Shown here: piece by piece, positions 7,143 to 14,237 of the stretch
How positions within the stretch are numbered: the first letter of the stretch is position 1
Layout: each line of letters opens with the position of its first letter
Assembly (NCBI GenBank): GCA_019417125.1
Contig: DXVZ01000027.1
Location: 16,046-30,839, forward strand
Direction: 5' to 3'
Length of the DNA: 14,794 nt
Origin: Phascolarctobacterium sp.
GTDB taxonomy: Bacteria; Bacillota; Negativicutes; Acidaminococcales; Acidaminococcaceae
The notes under the pieces: generated by a model
What the model was told of the DNA's origin: nothing
What the model saw: only the letters and a program-made list of their open reading frames with translations
Database searches by the model: none
Program-made: the position numbers and the translations under genes

Positions 7143-7394
7143 TTATTTTTCCTCCCCGTCTTCTAAATCAAAATCTTTAAACACAAACTTTACCAGCACC
7201 CAGCAAACTAAAACCGCAAAAAGCCAGGTTCCTATGCAGCCGCCAATAACCCAAATTGGCGTATGGAAAAATTCCAAAGACGAATTTTCCAGCCCAAAGC
7301 CTGCCGCATACCAAAACAAAATCACAAGTGCGAGCGCTATCCATGTAGCCTTAGCTTCACGGTTAGCCTGAATAAATTTTTCACTGCGTTTCAT
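7143..7394 (-). CDS. yhdT: YhdT family (DUF997) membrane protein, PanF partner
   Basis: An 83-residue protein with two hydrophobic segments, near residues 17-33 (WIALALVILFWYAAGFG) and 48-69 (WVIGGCIGTWLFAVLVCWVLVK). It has a basic N-terminus (MKRSEKFIQANREAKAT) and an acidic tail (DFDLEDGEEK). Size, topology and the conserved position directly ahead of panF match YhdT/DUF997; these small proteins co-occur with the symporter but have no proven function. A role as an accessory or small subunit of PanF is inference by analogy with other two-part SSF transporters. The start at 7392-7394 has AAGGAG six bases upstream. The stop is separated from panF by one base. Transcribed from the promoter at 7460-7487. 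Confidence 0.82.
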   Translation of the reverse strand: MKRSEKFIQANREAKATWIALALVILFWYAAGFGLENSSLEFFHTPIWVIGGCIGTWLFAVLVCWVLVKFVFKDFDLEDGEEK

Positions 7395-7459
7395 AATACG
7401 CTCCTTCTGGCGTCGCCACAGATGTTGCCGCGCCGTTTATTAGGCATAAGCCTCTCCAT

Positions 7460-7487
7460 ATTGTACCACATTTTTACCGCAAGCCAA
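7460..7487 (-). promoter_or_regulatory. yhdT-panF promoter
   Basis: On the minus strand, TTGGCT (7482-7487), a 16-base spacer and TACAAT (7460-7465) form the promoter, with TG one base upstream (TGGTACAAT, extended -10). The leader of about 60 bases contains the small hairpin AGGC-TTAT-GCCT (7440-7451) and a GC-rich inverted repeat starting GGCGCGGC and ending GACGCC (about 7410-7435). No known riboswitch is recognised. Confidence 0.65.
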
Positions 7488-7505
7488 TACCTAAAAAAAG
7501 AAAAG

Positions 7506-7561
7506 TTTTCTGCATTTACCATTAAGTGTTATAATATAAAAGACGTCACATTAAACGGAGG
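7506..7561 (+). promoter_or_regulatory. Promoter and ribosome-binding site of the peptidase gene
   Basis: Extended -10 TGTTATAAT (TG at 7527-7528, TATAAT at 7530-7535), with only a weak -35 (TTTTCT at 7506-7511, spacer 18). A perfect GGAGG at 7557-7561 lies six bases before the ATG. The 17 bases from the TG onward, TGTTATAATATAAAAGA (7527-7543), are identical to the asp23 promoter core. The leader is only about 25 bases. Confidence 0.75.
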
Positions 7562-7567
7562 TAAACT

Positions 7568-8698
7568 ATGATTAACGAAGAACGTCTTTTAAACGAATTT
7601 ATCGAACTTGTCAGCGTCCCCTGCCCCAGCAAGGACGAAAAACAGGAAGCTGATTTAATTGTAAAAAAACTGGCGCAGCTCGGCATTAAAGCCGAAATAG
7701 ACGAAGCAGGCATAAAATCAGGCAGCAGCACCGGCAATGTATGGGCGTTTATTCCGTCCAATGTAAATTATAAAGTGCCAGGGCTGATGTTTGAAGCGCA
7801 CATGGATTCCGTTGCGCCCACCACTGGCACCAAAGTTGTACGCAAAGACGGTGTGCTGTATTCCGACGGCACTACAACGCTCGGCGGCGACGACAAAGTA
7901 GGCATTGCAGCCAGCCTTGAAGCCGTTAAAATAATCCTCGAAAATGATTTGCCCCATGGCGATATCCAACTGTGCTTTACCATTGGCGAAGAAATTGGCA
8001 GCATCGGCGTAAAATATATGGACCCCTCATGGATAAAAGCTGATATTGGCTACTGCCTGGACGAAGGTTTGGAGCCGGGCTATGTTAACAACGCTGCACC
8101 GCGCGCAGCCAAAATGTTTGTAAAAGTTACCGGCAAAGCGGCCCATGCCGGTGTAGAACCAGAAAAAGGCATTAACGCCATTATGCTTGCCGCTAAAGCC
8201 TTAACAACCCTGCCAGCTTACGGCCGTTTAGACGAAGCTACCACGCTCAGCGTCGGTAAAATTGAAGGCGGGCTTGCCAGCAATATTGTTGCGCCTAACG
8301 CTGAATTTGTTATCGACATGCGCTGCCTTGACCCCGACAAGCTGGATGTTTTGATTAACAATACCAAAAAAACGCTTACCGAAGCTGTTGAAGCAGGCGG
8401 CGGACAGATTGAGATAAATATAGAAGAAGGCGCACCTGCTATGCGCGTCAGCGAAGACGACCTTGGCGTTGTTTTTGTAAAAGAGGCAACTAAAAAACTC
8501 GGCTTGCCGTTTAAACTGTTCAGCAGCGGCGGCTGCACCGACGGCAACTACCTGTGCGGTATGGGCCTGCCCTGCGTGGCGCTTGGCACCGGCATGGATA
8601 AAATTCATTCCACCGAAGAATGCTTAAAAGAAAAAGACCTTTGCAACCTTGCCCGTTTAGTTGTCGAAATCATCAGTGCGGCAGCTAAAAAACAATAA
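7568..8698 (+). CDS. M20-family metallopeptidase, peptidase T-like
   Basis: A 376-residue M20 (PepT-like) zinc aminopeptidase, probably cytosolic since no signal peptide is seen. Metal-site motifs are in the expected order: H78 and D80 in FEAHMDSV, D108 in LGGDDKVG, the general-base pair E141-E142 in TIGEEIGSIG, D165 in CLDEG, and H347 in MDKIHSTEE. The dimerisation (lid) domain lies between about 178 and 290, with VTGKAAHAGVEPEKGINAI and the conserved GGLASNIVAPNAEFVIDMR. It is shorter than classical tripeptidase PepT (about 410) and fits the PepT-like subgroup common in Bacillota. The substrate, presumably short peptides, is not fixed by the sequence. Monocistronic, divergent from yhdT, and ended by a strong palindromic terminator. 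Confidence 0.88.
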   Translation: MINEERLLNEFIELVSVPCPSKDEKQEADLIVKKLAQLGIKAEIDEAGIKSGSSTGNVWAFIPSNVNYKVPGLMFEAHMDSVAPTTGTKVVRKDGVLYSDGTTTLGGDDKVGIAASLEAVKIILENDLPHGDIQLCFTIGEEIGSIGVKYMDPSWIKADIGYCLDEGLEPGYVNNAAPRAAKMFVKVTGKAAHAGVEPEKGINAIMLAAKALTTLPAYGRLDEATTLSVGKIEGGLASNIVAPNAEFVIDMRCLDPDKLDVLINNTKKTLTEAVEAGGGQIEINIEEGAPAMRVSEDDLGVVFVKEATKKLGLPFKLFSSGGCTDGNYLCGMGLPCVALGTGMDKIHSTEECLKEKDLCNLARLVVEIISAAAKKQ

Positions 8699-8718
8699 TA
8701 TACGGTTTAATTAAGCTT

Positions 8719-8760
8719 AATATAAAAGGAGCGGCATGCCGCTCCTTTTATATTTTTTTA
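8719..8760 (+). terminator. Terminator after the peptidase gene (36-nt perfect palindrome)
   Basis: Positions 8719-8754 are a perfect inverted repeat. Each half reads AATATAAAAGGAGCGGCA in its own direction, and on plus it is followed by TTTTTT. The stable core is GGAGCGGC/GCCGCTCC flanked by A/T arms, so the same hairpin has a T-rich side on both strands. It begins about 20 bases after the peptidase stop. Confidence 0.9.
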
Positions 8761-8772
8761 TTATAGGCATAA

Positions 8773-8814
8773 CAAAAACCGCCACACCATAGTTTTATAC
8801 TGCGGTATGACGGC
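8773..8814 (-). terminator. Terminator of ileS
   Basis: On minus, CCGTCATACC (8804-8813) pairs with GGTGTGGCGG (8779-8788) in a 10-bp stem with two G-U pairs, followed by TTTTTG at the 3' side (8773-8778). It starts about 34 bases after the ileS stop, leaving it back to back with the peptidase terminator. Confidence 0.8.
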
Positions 8815-8847
8815 TTCATTTTTTGTTTATGCTGTTATATCAGTTTA

Positions 8848-11631
8848 TCATTTAACTGCTTCGGCGCAGCGTGCGCACAGTGTCGGGTGCTCTGCGTCAT
8901 TGCCAACGGTGTCGCTGTAAATCCAGCAACGTTCACATTTGTGGCCTTCTGCAGCTTTAACAGCAACGCGCAAATCTTCGCGGGTAGTTGCCTCGCCTGC
9001 TTCACCAACGCCTTCGTGCAGTTCTGCCTGAGATACGATTAACAGCGTCGGCAGGTCTTTTTCTACAGATTTCAGCACGGCAAGCGCTTCGCCTTCAGCG
9101 TAAAGTTCAACCTTAGCATCGAGCGAGTGGCCAATAGTTTTAGCTTTACGCGCAACTTCCAGCACTCTGGTAATTTCGCTGCGGATGCCAATGAAGTCTT
9201 CCCATTTCTTTTCCAAAGCTGGGTCGATGTATTCCTCTTTAACTTCTGGCCAGGGCATCATCAGTACGGATTCCGGCATAGTAGAAGTTTTCTTCATAAA
9301 CTGCCATACTTCTTCCATAGTAAAGCTCAGCACCGGCGCCAGCATAACAACCAGGTCAACCATAATTTCGTACATGGCGGTCTGAGCACTGCGGCGTTCA
9401 ACGCTGTCTGCTTTGTAAGCGTACAACCTGTCTTTCAAAATATCCAGGTAGTAGCTGCTCATCTCAACGGTGCAGAAGTTATGGATTGCGTGATACAGCA
9501 CATGGAAATCGTAATCGTCGTAAGCCTGTTTAACTTCTTTTTTCAGCAGTTGCATATGCATCAGTGCCCAGCGGTCAAGCTCCTGCATCTGGTCAAACGG
9601 CACCTTATCTTTTTCGTAGTCAAAGTCATTGGTGTTGCCCAAAATGTAGCGGATGGTATTGCGGATTTTGCGATATACTTCTGAAAGCTGTTTCAAAATA
9701 TCTTTTGAGATACGGATATCAGCTTTGTAATCGCTGGAAGCAGCCCACAGACGGATAATATCGGCGCCATATTGTTTAATAACGTCCTGCGGGGCAACAG
9801 TATTGCCTACGGATTTAGACATTTTGCGGCCTTCGCCGTCTACAACGTAACCATGGGTTAAAACAGATTTATACGGTGCGTGGCCAGTGGTAGCAACGCT
9901 GGTCAGCAAAGAGGACTGGAACCAGCCGCGGTGCTGGTCGCTGCCTTCAAGGTACATATCAACCGGCCAGCAAAGTTCCGGGCGAACTTTAGCAACAGCC
10001 GCATGAGAGGAACCGCTGTCGAACCAAACGTCCATAATGTCGGTTTCTTTGGTAAAATGTTTACCGCCGCAGTGCGGGCAGGCAGTGCCTTCCGGCAGGA
10101 TTTCTTCGGCTTCGTGTTTCCACCAGGCATCGGAGCCTTCTTTTTTGAACAAATCGGCAACAGCGTTGATGGTTTCGTCAGTAATCATCGGCTTGCCGCA
10201 TTCAGTGCAGTAAAACGCCGGGATAGGCACACCCCAAACACGCTGACGCGAAATGCACCAGTCATTGCGGTCGGCAACCATGTTGTGGATGCGGCTTTCA
10301 CCCCAGGACGGAATCCACTTAACTTCGTTAGCAATAGCAGCCAGCGCTTCGTCACGGAAACCGTCAATAGAAGCAAACCACTGCTCGGTTGCGCGGTAAA
10401 TAATCGGGTTTTTGCAGCGCCAGCAGTGTGCGTACTGATGGCGGATATTTTCTTTGCCGAACAGCATACCAAGTTCAGCCAGATATTTTAAAATAGGAAT
10501 GTTAGCGTCGAATACGAACATGCCTTCAAACTGTTTGGCTTCTTTAGTAAATTTGCCGGATTTGTCTACCGGGCAAATAATTGGCAGATGATATTTAATA
10601 CCGGTTTCAAAGTCGACATCGCCATGGCCGGGAGCAGTATGCACGCAGCCGGTACCTGCATCAAGCGTTACATAATCGGCAAGTACAACCAAAGATTTAC
10701 GGTCGATGGTGTCAAACGGATGGCGGCATTCGGCATATTCCATGTCTTTGCCTTTGCAGGTACCAAGAACATGGCTAAGGTCTTTTTTGCAAACCTTGCC
10801 TACAGTTTCCAAAAGCTCTTTGGCAAGGAACAAAACTTCGCCTTCGCATTCTACCCAGGCGTATTCAATATCCGGGTGCAGGGCAACGGCTACGTTGGCA
10901 GGCATGGTCCACGGAGTAGTAGTCCAAATTACCATGTAAGCCGGTTTGCCTTTGGCTGCTTCCGGCATCATGCCGTTATCTTTAACCAACGGCATTTTCA
11001 CATAAATTGCCGGAGTTTTCTGTTCTGCATATTCAATTTCTGCTTCAGCCAAAGCAGTTTCGCAGTGTGGGCACCAGTAAACTGATTTTTGGCCTTTGTA
11101 GATATAGCCTTTTTTAGCCATTTCGCCAAAAACGTGGATTTGTACCGCTTCGTAATCAGGAACAAGGGTTACATAAGGATGATCCCAATCGCCTAAAACG
11201 CCAAGGCGTTTAAAGTCATTGCGCTGAATGTCAATCCACTGTAAAGCATAGTTTTTGCATTCATTGCGCAGTACCAGCGGGTCAAGCTCGTTGCGGTTTA
11301 ACCCCAGGTTTTTAATTGCAGCATGTTCAATCGGCATACCGTGAGTATCCCAACCTGGAACATACGGGGTATCATATCCCTGAGTATACTTGTATTTCAT
11401 AATAATGTCTTTTAAAATTTTGTTGAGCGCAGTGCCCATGTGAATTTGCCCGTTAGCATACGGAGGGCCATCGTGCAGAACAAATTTTTTGTGTCCTTCG
11501 TGCAGCTTTTGTTTCTTTTCGTAAATGTTGTTGTCATACCAGTATTTTAAAATTTCCGGCTCGCGCTGCGGCAGTCCTGCGCGCATCGGAAACTCAGTTT
11601 CCGGTAAGTTAAGCGTCTTGCTGTAATCCAA
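8848..11631 (-). CDS. ileS: Isoleucyl-tRNA synthetase
   Basis: A 927-residue class I synthetase that charges tRNA(Ile) with isoleucine. The HIGH-type motif is HMGT at 64-67 (PPYANGQIHMGTALNKILKD), and PYVPGWDTHGMPIE follows. The editing (CP1) domain contains TTTPWTMPANVAVALHPD and GTGCVHTAPGHGDVD. LEGSDQHRGWFQSSL and the KMSKS signal (GRKMSKSVGN, near residue 600) complete the catalytic core. The C-terminal zinc module is CERCWIYSD...CARCAEAV, typical of bacterial IleS. The start is TTG (11629-11631). The encoded MDYSKTLNLPETEFPMRAGLP is the normal family N-terminus, GGAGG (11641-11645) precedes it by 9 bases, and no ATG is available. Expression is controlled by an isoleucine T-box immediately upstream. 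HMGT in place of HMGH is a tolerated variant in my recollection of the family, not evidence of inactivity. Confidence 0.97.
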   Translation of the reverse strand: MDYSKTLNLPETEFPMRAGLPQREPEILKYWYDNNIYEKKQKLHEGHKKFVLHDGPPYANGQIHMGTALNKILKDIIMKYKYTQGYDTPYVPGWDTHGMPIEHAAIKNLGLNRNELDPLVLRNECKNYALQWIDIQRNDFKRLGVLGDWDHPYVTLVPDYEAVQIHVFGEMAKKGYIYKGQKSVYWCPHCETALAEAEIEYAEQKTPAIYVKMPLVKDNGMMPEAAKGKPAYMVIWTTTPWTMPANVAVALHPDIEYAWVECEGEVLFLAKELLETVGKVCKKDLSHVLGTCKGKDMEYAECRHPFDTIDRKSLVVLADYVTLDAGTGCVHTAPGHGDVDFETGIKYHLPIICPVDKSGKFTKEAKQFEGMFVFDANIPILKYLAELGMLFGKENIRHQYAHCWRCKNPIIYRATEQWFASIDGFRDEALAAIANEVKWIPSWGESRIHNMVADRNDWCISRQRVWGVPIPAFYCTECGKPMITDETINAVADLFKKEGSDAWWKHEAEEILPEGTACPHCGGKHFTKETDIMDVWFDSGSSHAAVAKVRPELCWPVDMYLEGSDQHRGWFQSSLLTSVATTGHAPYKSVLTHGYVVDGEGRKMSKSVGNTVAPQDVIKQYGADIIRLWAASSDYKADIRISKDILKQLSEVYRKIRNTIRYILGNTNDFDYEKDKVPFDQMQELDRWALMHMQLLKKEVKQAYDDYDFHVLYHAIHNFCTVEMSSYYLDILKDRLYAYKADSVERRSAQTAMYEIMVDLVVMLAPVLSFTMEEVWQFMKKTSTMPESVLMMPWPEVKEEYIDPALEKKWEDFIGIRSEITRVLEVARKAKTIGHSLDAKVELYAEGEALAVLKSVEKDLPTLLIVSQAELHEGVGEAGEATTREDLRVAVKAAEGHKCERCWIYSDTVGNDAEHPTLCARCAEAVK

Positions 11632-11645
11632 TTTTTTACACCTCC

Positions 11646-11896
11646 AAAAAAATAAAGCCTCATCCCAAAGGGACGAGACTATATAACCCGTGGTACCACC
11701 CTAATGACGCTGAGCGCCACTCTCAACGCCTGTAACGTGCGTTACTCCGTCCGTACCTACTGCCTTTTTCAGTATGGAAGCTCCAAAGTGATTTTCACCG
11801 GCATTATGACCTGTTCCGGCTTGCACCATCCCGGAATCGCTGCGCCGCATTGTGCCGGCTACTGTCTTTATCATAGCCTTTAACAATTTTAAAAAC
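11646..11896 (-). promoter_or_regulatory. T-box leader (Ile), tRNA-sensing transcription attenuator
   Basis: A leader of about 265 bases between the predicted start (near 11896) and ileS. Stem I shows the distal-loop element GGTGCAAGCC (11818-11827) and the specifier loop GGTGAAAATCACTTTGGAGC. In this loop ATC (11790-11792), followed by A, is an isoleucine codon, matching the downstream gene. The T-box itself is AGGGTGGTACCACGG (11688-11702); its TGGT would pair with the ACCA end of uncharged tRNA(Ile). The competing terminator is GTCTCGTCCC/GGGATGAGGC (11657-11679) plus a TTTATTTTTTT run (11646-11656), ending directly at the GGAGG of ileS. Uncharged tRNA(Ile) should favour read-through. The specifier assignment rests on the conserved flanks and was not folded computationally. 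Confidence 0.93.
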
Positions 11897-11902
11897 AAAA
11901 TT

Positions 11903-11931
11903 ATTATACAACACGGCTGCAAAACCGTCAA
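11903..11931 (-). promoter_or_regulatory. ileS T-box promoter overlapping the phosphatase stop
   Basis: TTGACG (11926-11931), 17-base spacer, TATAAT (11903-11908) on the minus strand: a near-consensus promoter. The TGA in TTGACG is the stop codon of the upstream histidine phosphatase gene (11928-11930). Confidence 0.88.
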
Positions 11932-12602
11932 TGCTTTTTGTAATACTTGTATGTAAAAATTCCGTAACCTTCGCCGTTATGTAAATGCGACGTATCATTT
12001 AACAAAAAGATGCTGTGCTCCAGCCATTTATTAATGCCCAGCACGGTTACGCTGCCTGGCAGGATATCAACTGAAAAGTTGAATTTGTCAACTTCTTCAA
12101 TATCAAAGCCCAGCCAGTAAAAAATGATATTTTGAATAGTACCCTTGTGCGCGACAATAATTAAATTTTCGTTTTCCATATCGGCGCTGGCGCAGATACC
12201 TTCAACACAGCGGCCAAAAAATTCTTTGCGCGTTTCGCCGCCAGGATAGTTGCGGTGGTTCAGTTCTTTAAGCGTTGCTGCGGGACGGTAAATCGCTTTA
12301 GCATAGCTTTCAGTCATCCCGGCGGCAAGCCCATTGTTTTTTTCGCGCAGAAAGGCATGCTGCTCCAGCCGGTCCTCCATGTTCAAGCGGGCAGCAATAA
12401 TAGCTGCGCTTTCCGCCGCGCGCTTTAAATCGCTCGACAGAATACGGAATTTTTCGCTGTGCCCGGCAAAATCAAGCGCCAATTTCGCAGCAAGCAGCTC
12501 AAGCTGCCTGCGTCCCGCTTCGGTAAGGTCCGAATCCGTCCAGCCGCCGGTTAAATGCTGCGTATGGTGTGTAGCTTCTCCGTGCCTTACAAGGATAATC
12601 AT
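11928..12602 (-). CDS. Histidine phosphatase (phosphoglycerate mutase-like) superfamily protein
   Basis: A 224-residue branch-1 histidine phosphatase. The phosphohistidine motif is LVRHGEAT with nucleophile H7. The second signature SSDLKRAAESA supplies R61, and FLREKNNGLAAG supplies the acid/base E87. The second catalytic histidine is H152 in VAHKGTIQ. TGGWTDSDLTEAGRRQ is the usual product-loop region. Family members range from phosphoglycerate mutase to small-molecule phosphatases (such as cobalamin pathway CobC/PhoE types). The sequence does not decide the substrate, and the AHKG in place of the usual SHGG argues against a simple copy of the best-known members. It sits 11 bases after divIVA, with its AGGCGGA ribosome site overlapping the divIVA stop, so it is probably translated with the division cluster. 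Why it lies between divIVA and ileS is unknown. Confidence 0.85.
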   Translation of the reverse strand: MIILVRHGEATHHTQHLTGGWTDSDLTEAGRRQLELLAAKLALDFAGHSEKFRILSSDLKRAAESAAIIAARLNMEDRLEQHAFLREKNNGLAAGMTESYAKAIYRPAATLKELNHRNYPGGETRKEFFGRCVEGICASADMENENLIIVAHKGTIQNIIFYWLGFDIEEVDKFNFSVDILPGSVTVLGINKWLEHSIFLLNDTSHLHNGEGYGIFTYKYYKKH

Positions 12603-12613
12603 AATCGTTCCGC

Positions 12614-13432
12614 CTATTCTTCAGTATTTTTGTCAAAGCCTTTTAATAATTCCAGCTGTGATTCCAGCAAATTAATCATATGCTGGCGGTGGACATTGGC
12701 TTTTTTTACCTGGTCATCAAAACTGTTCTTGGCAAGCGCCGCTTTGTTTTCGGCATCAAACATCAGCTTGCGCGCTCTTGCGTCGGCGTCGGTAACTGTT
12801 TTTTCGGCTTGCATGCGAGCTTTGCCCAAGGTTTCAACAGCGTCCTCTCTTGCCTTATCTATAATTCTTTTGCAGGCTTCTTCTGATTGGACTTTTAATT
12901 TTGCCACTTCAACTTCAGCTGCAATGCGCATTTTGCTCACAAATTGTTCCGTATCGGCTTTCAGTTTGTTCATTGCAGCTTCGGTGTCGTTGCGAAGTTT
13001 GCCGCTGTCGGCATTCGCTTCGTTGCGTACTTTTTCGGCATAGCTGTCGGCTTCCGCCTTAACCTGAGCCGCCGAGGCTTTAGCATCATTAATCAGGCAG
13101 TCCGCCGTATTTTTAGCGTCGGTTTTCATACTTTCGCATTTGGCGTTTGTTTCGTCCAGCAAAACCTGCGCTTTTTTCTCACTGGTTTTTTTTACTTCGT
13201 CAGCTGTTTCCTGTGCCACCACCAGCGTATTCTGCATAGTTGCTTCCATTTGCTGGTAGTATTCCAGCTTAGCACTGACGCGCTCTACCGTTTCTTTCAG
13301 CTCAATGTTGTCTTGGTACAGGCGTTCAAAATCTTTAACTACCTGCGCAAAAAACTTATCTACTTCTTCAGTTTCATAGCCGCGGAAGCCCTTGGCAAAG
13401 GTTTTATTTTTTAAATCGAGGGGTGTAAACAT
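12614..13432 (-). CDS. divIVA: DivIVA domain protein
   Basis: A 272-residue DivIVA/GpsB family protein. The N-terminal lipid-binding domain is clear: FTPLDLKNKTFAKGFRGYETEEVDKFFAQVVKDFERLY (residues 2-39) contains the F17 and R18 (GFRGY) residues that in Bacillus insert into curved membrane. The rest, about residues 40-250, is Ala/Lys/Glu/Asp-rich and predicted to be one long coiled coil with only a few breaks, rather longer than in B. subtilis DivIVA (164). It ends with a short hydrophobic helix (MINLLESQLELLKGF). It marks cell poles or division sites and recruits partners; the partners here are unknown. GGAGG lies 10 bases before the ATG. Located 19 bases after ylmH in the conserved ylmH-divIVA order. 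Confidence 0.93.
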   Translation of the reverse strand: MFTPLDLKNKTFAKGFRGYETEEVDKFFAQVVKDFERLYQDNIELKETVERVSAKLEYYQQMEATMQNTLVVAQETADEVKKTSEKKAQVLLDETNAKCESMKTDAKNTADCLINDAKASAAQVKAEADSYAEKVRNEANADSGKLRNDTEAAMNKLKADTEQFVSKMRIAAEVEVAKLKVQSEEACKRIIDKAREDAVETLGKARMQAEKTVTDADARARKLMFDAENKAALAKNSFDDQVKKANVHRQHMINLLESQLELLKGFDKNTEE

Positions 13433-13451
13433 CGGCCTTGTTCCTCCAACA

Positions 13452-14237
13452 TTAAATATAACGCTTTAAGGTAATGCTCATGCGCCCTTTTTTGGTTGTG
13501 CCGCGTATTTCGGCAACTTCTACACGCCCACGGCTGCGGAAAGAAATAACGTCGCCTTCGTTTACGCTCTGCGATGGCTTTTTGGCTTCTTTCCAATTAA
13601 CGCGCACGTTAAGGCTTTTTATTTCGTCTGCCATGCGCGAACGTGACACACCGTAGCCAGCGGCTGCAACAGCGTCAAGACGCAAATCCGCTACGGTAGC
13701 GCTGATAATTTTTACTTTTTCTTCACGCTGGGCAAGGCTTTCGCGCGGTATTTCAGTTATTGTTACTGGTGTGCTGCCAATTTGCGTAAGGTTGCTTTCG
13801 ATATAATTTGCAAAGCTTTTATCGGCAACAAAATGCGCGCCTTCCGGCGTGATAACAATGTCGCCTAAAATTTCACGCTTACACCCCATACCCATAAAAG
13901 CACCCAGCACGTCGCGGTGCCCAACGGTGTAAAAACGCTTATCCCACTTAACTTCAAAGCAGCTGATGCCGTAATCGGGCGTACCCATAAAATTATCGTC
14001 TATAAAGACGGCTTTTACTCGCTCGGCATTGTTAAAACCGCCATCAGCTTCTATTTTGATGTTATCATAGTTAGCGGCGACAATTTCCGCAACGTTATAG
14101 CTGTGCGGGTCTAAAAAATCGGTTACGCGGTACTTGCGGCTTTTGCGCGCCGCTTCAGCAGTATCCAAAAGTTTTGCCGCCAGTTCCTCATCGCCGCCCG
14201 CTTTAAAATAACGTAAAATCTTCTCTCTGTCTGCCAT
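13452..14237 (-). CDS. ylmH: YlmH family S4-domain RNA-binding protein
   Basis: A 261-residue YlmH protein. The N-terminal half (about 1-90) includes the conserved VTDFLDPHSYNVAEIV. The middle carries GHRDVLGAFMGMGCKREILGDI (106-127), the family signature. The C-terminal S4 RNA-binding domain spans about 183-250: LRLDAVAAAGYGVSRSRMADEI, then VRVNWKEAKKPSQSVNEGDVISFRSRGRVEV. B. subtilis YlmH has been reported to bind the large ribosomal subunit and to take part in rescue of stalled nascent chains; the same role is inferred here. Its ATG follows the proC stop directly (TAAATG, no gap), indicating tight translational coupling, and divIVA follows after 19 bases. The usual neighbour ylmG (YggT family) is absent between proC and ylmH. 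Confidence 0.93.
   Translation of the reverse strand: MADREKILRYFKAGGDEELAAKLLDTAEAARKSRKYRVTDFLDPHSYNVAEIVAANYDNIKIEADGGFNNAERVKAVFIDDNFMGTPDYGISCFEVKWDKRFYTVGHRDVLGAFMGMGCKREILGDIVITPEGAHFVADKSFANYIESNLTQIGSTPVTITEIPRESLAQREEKVKIISATVADLRLDAVAAAGYGVSRSRMADEIKSLNVRVNWKEAKKPSQSVNEGDVISFRSRGRVEVAEIRGTTKKGRMSITLKRYI

Noticed and set aside
8719..8754. 36-nt perfect palindrome as an operator, recombination site or mobile-element end
   Set aside because: It sits just after a stop codon and is followed by a T run; an intrinsic terminator explains it fully.
9880..10491. 203-codon open frame on plus within ileS, and others such as 9127-9684
   Set aside because: Antisense to highly conserved IleS coding sequence; composition is a reverse-complement shadow, with no ribosome site or recognisable domain.
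11701..11931. 76-codon minus-strand frame across the T-box leader
   Set aside because: Covered entirely by conserved T-box RNA elements, which explain the sequence.
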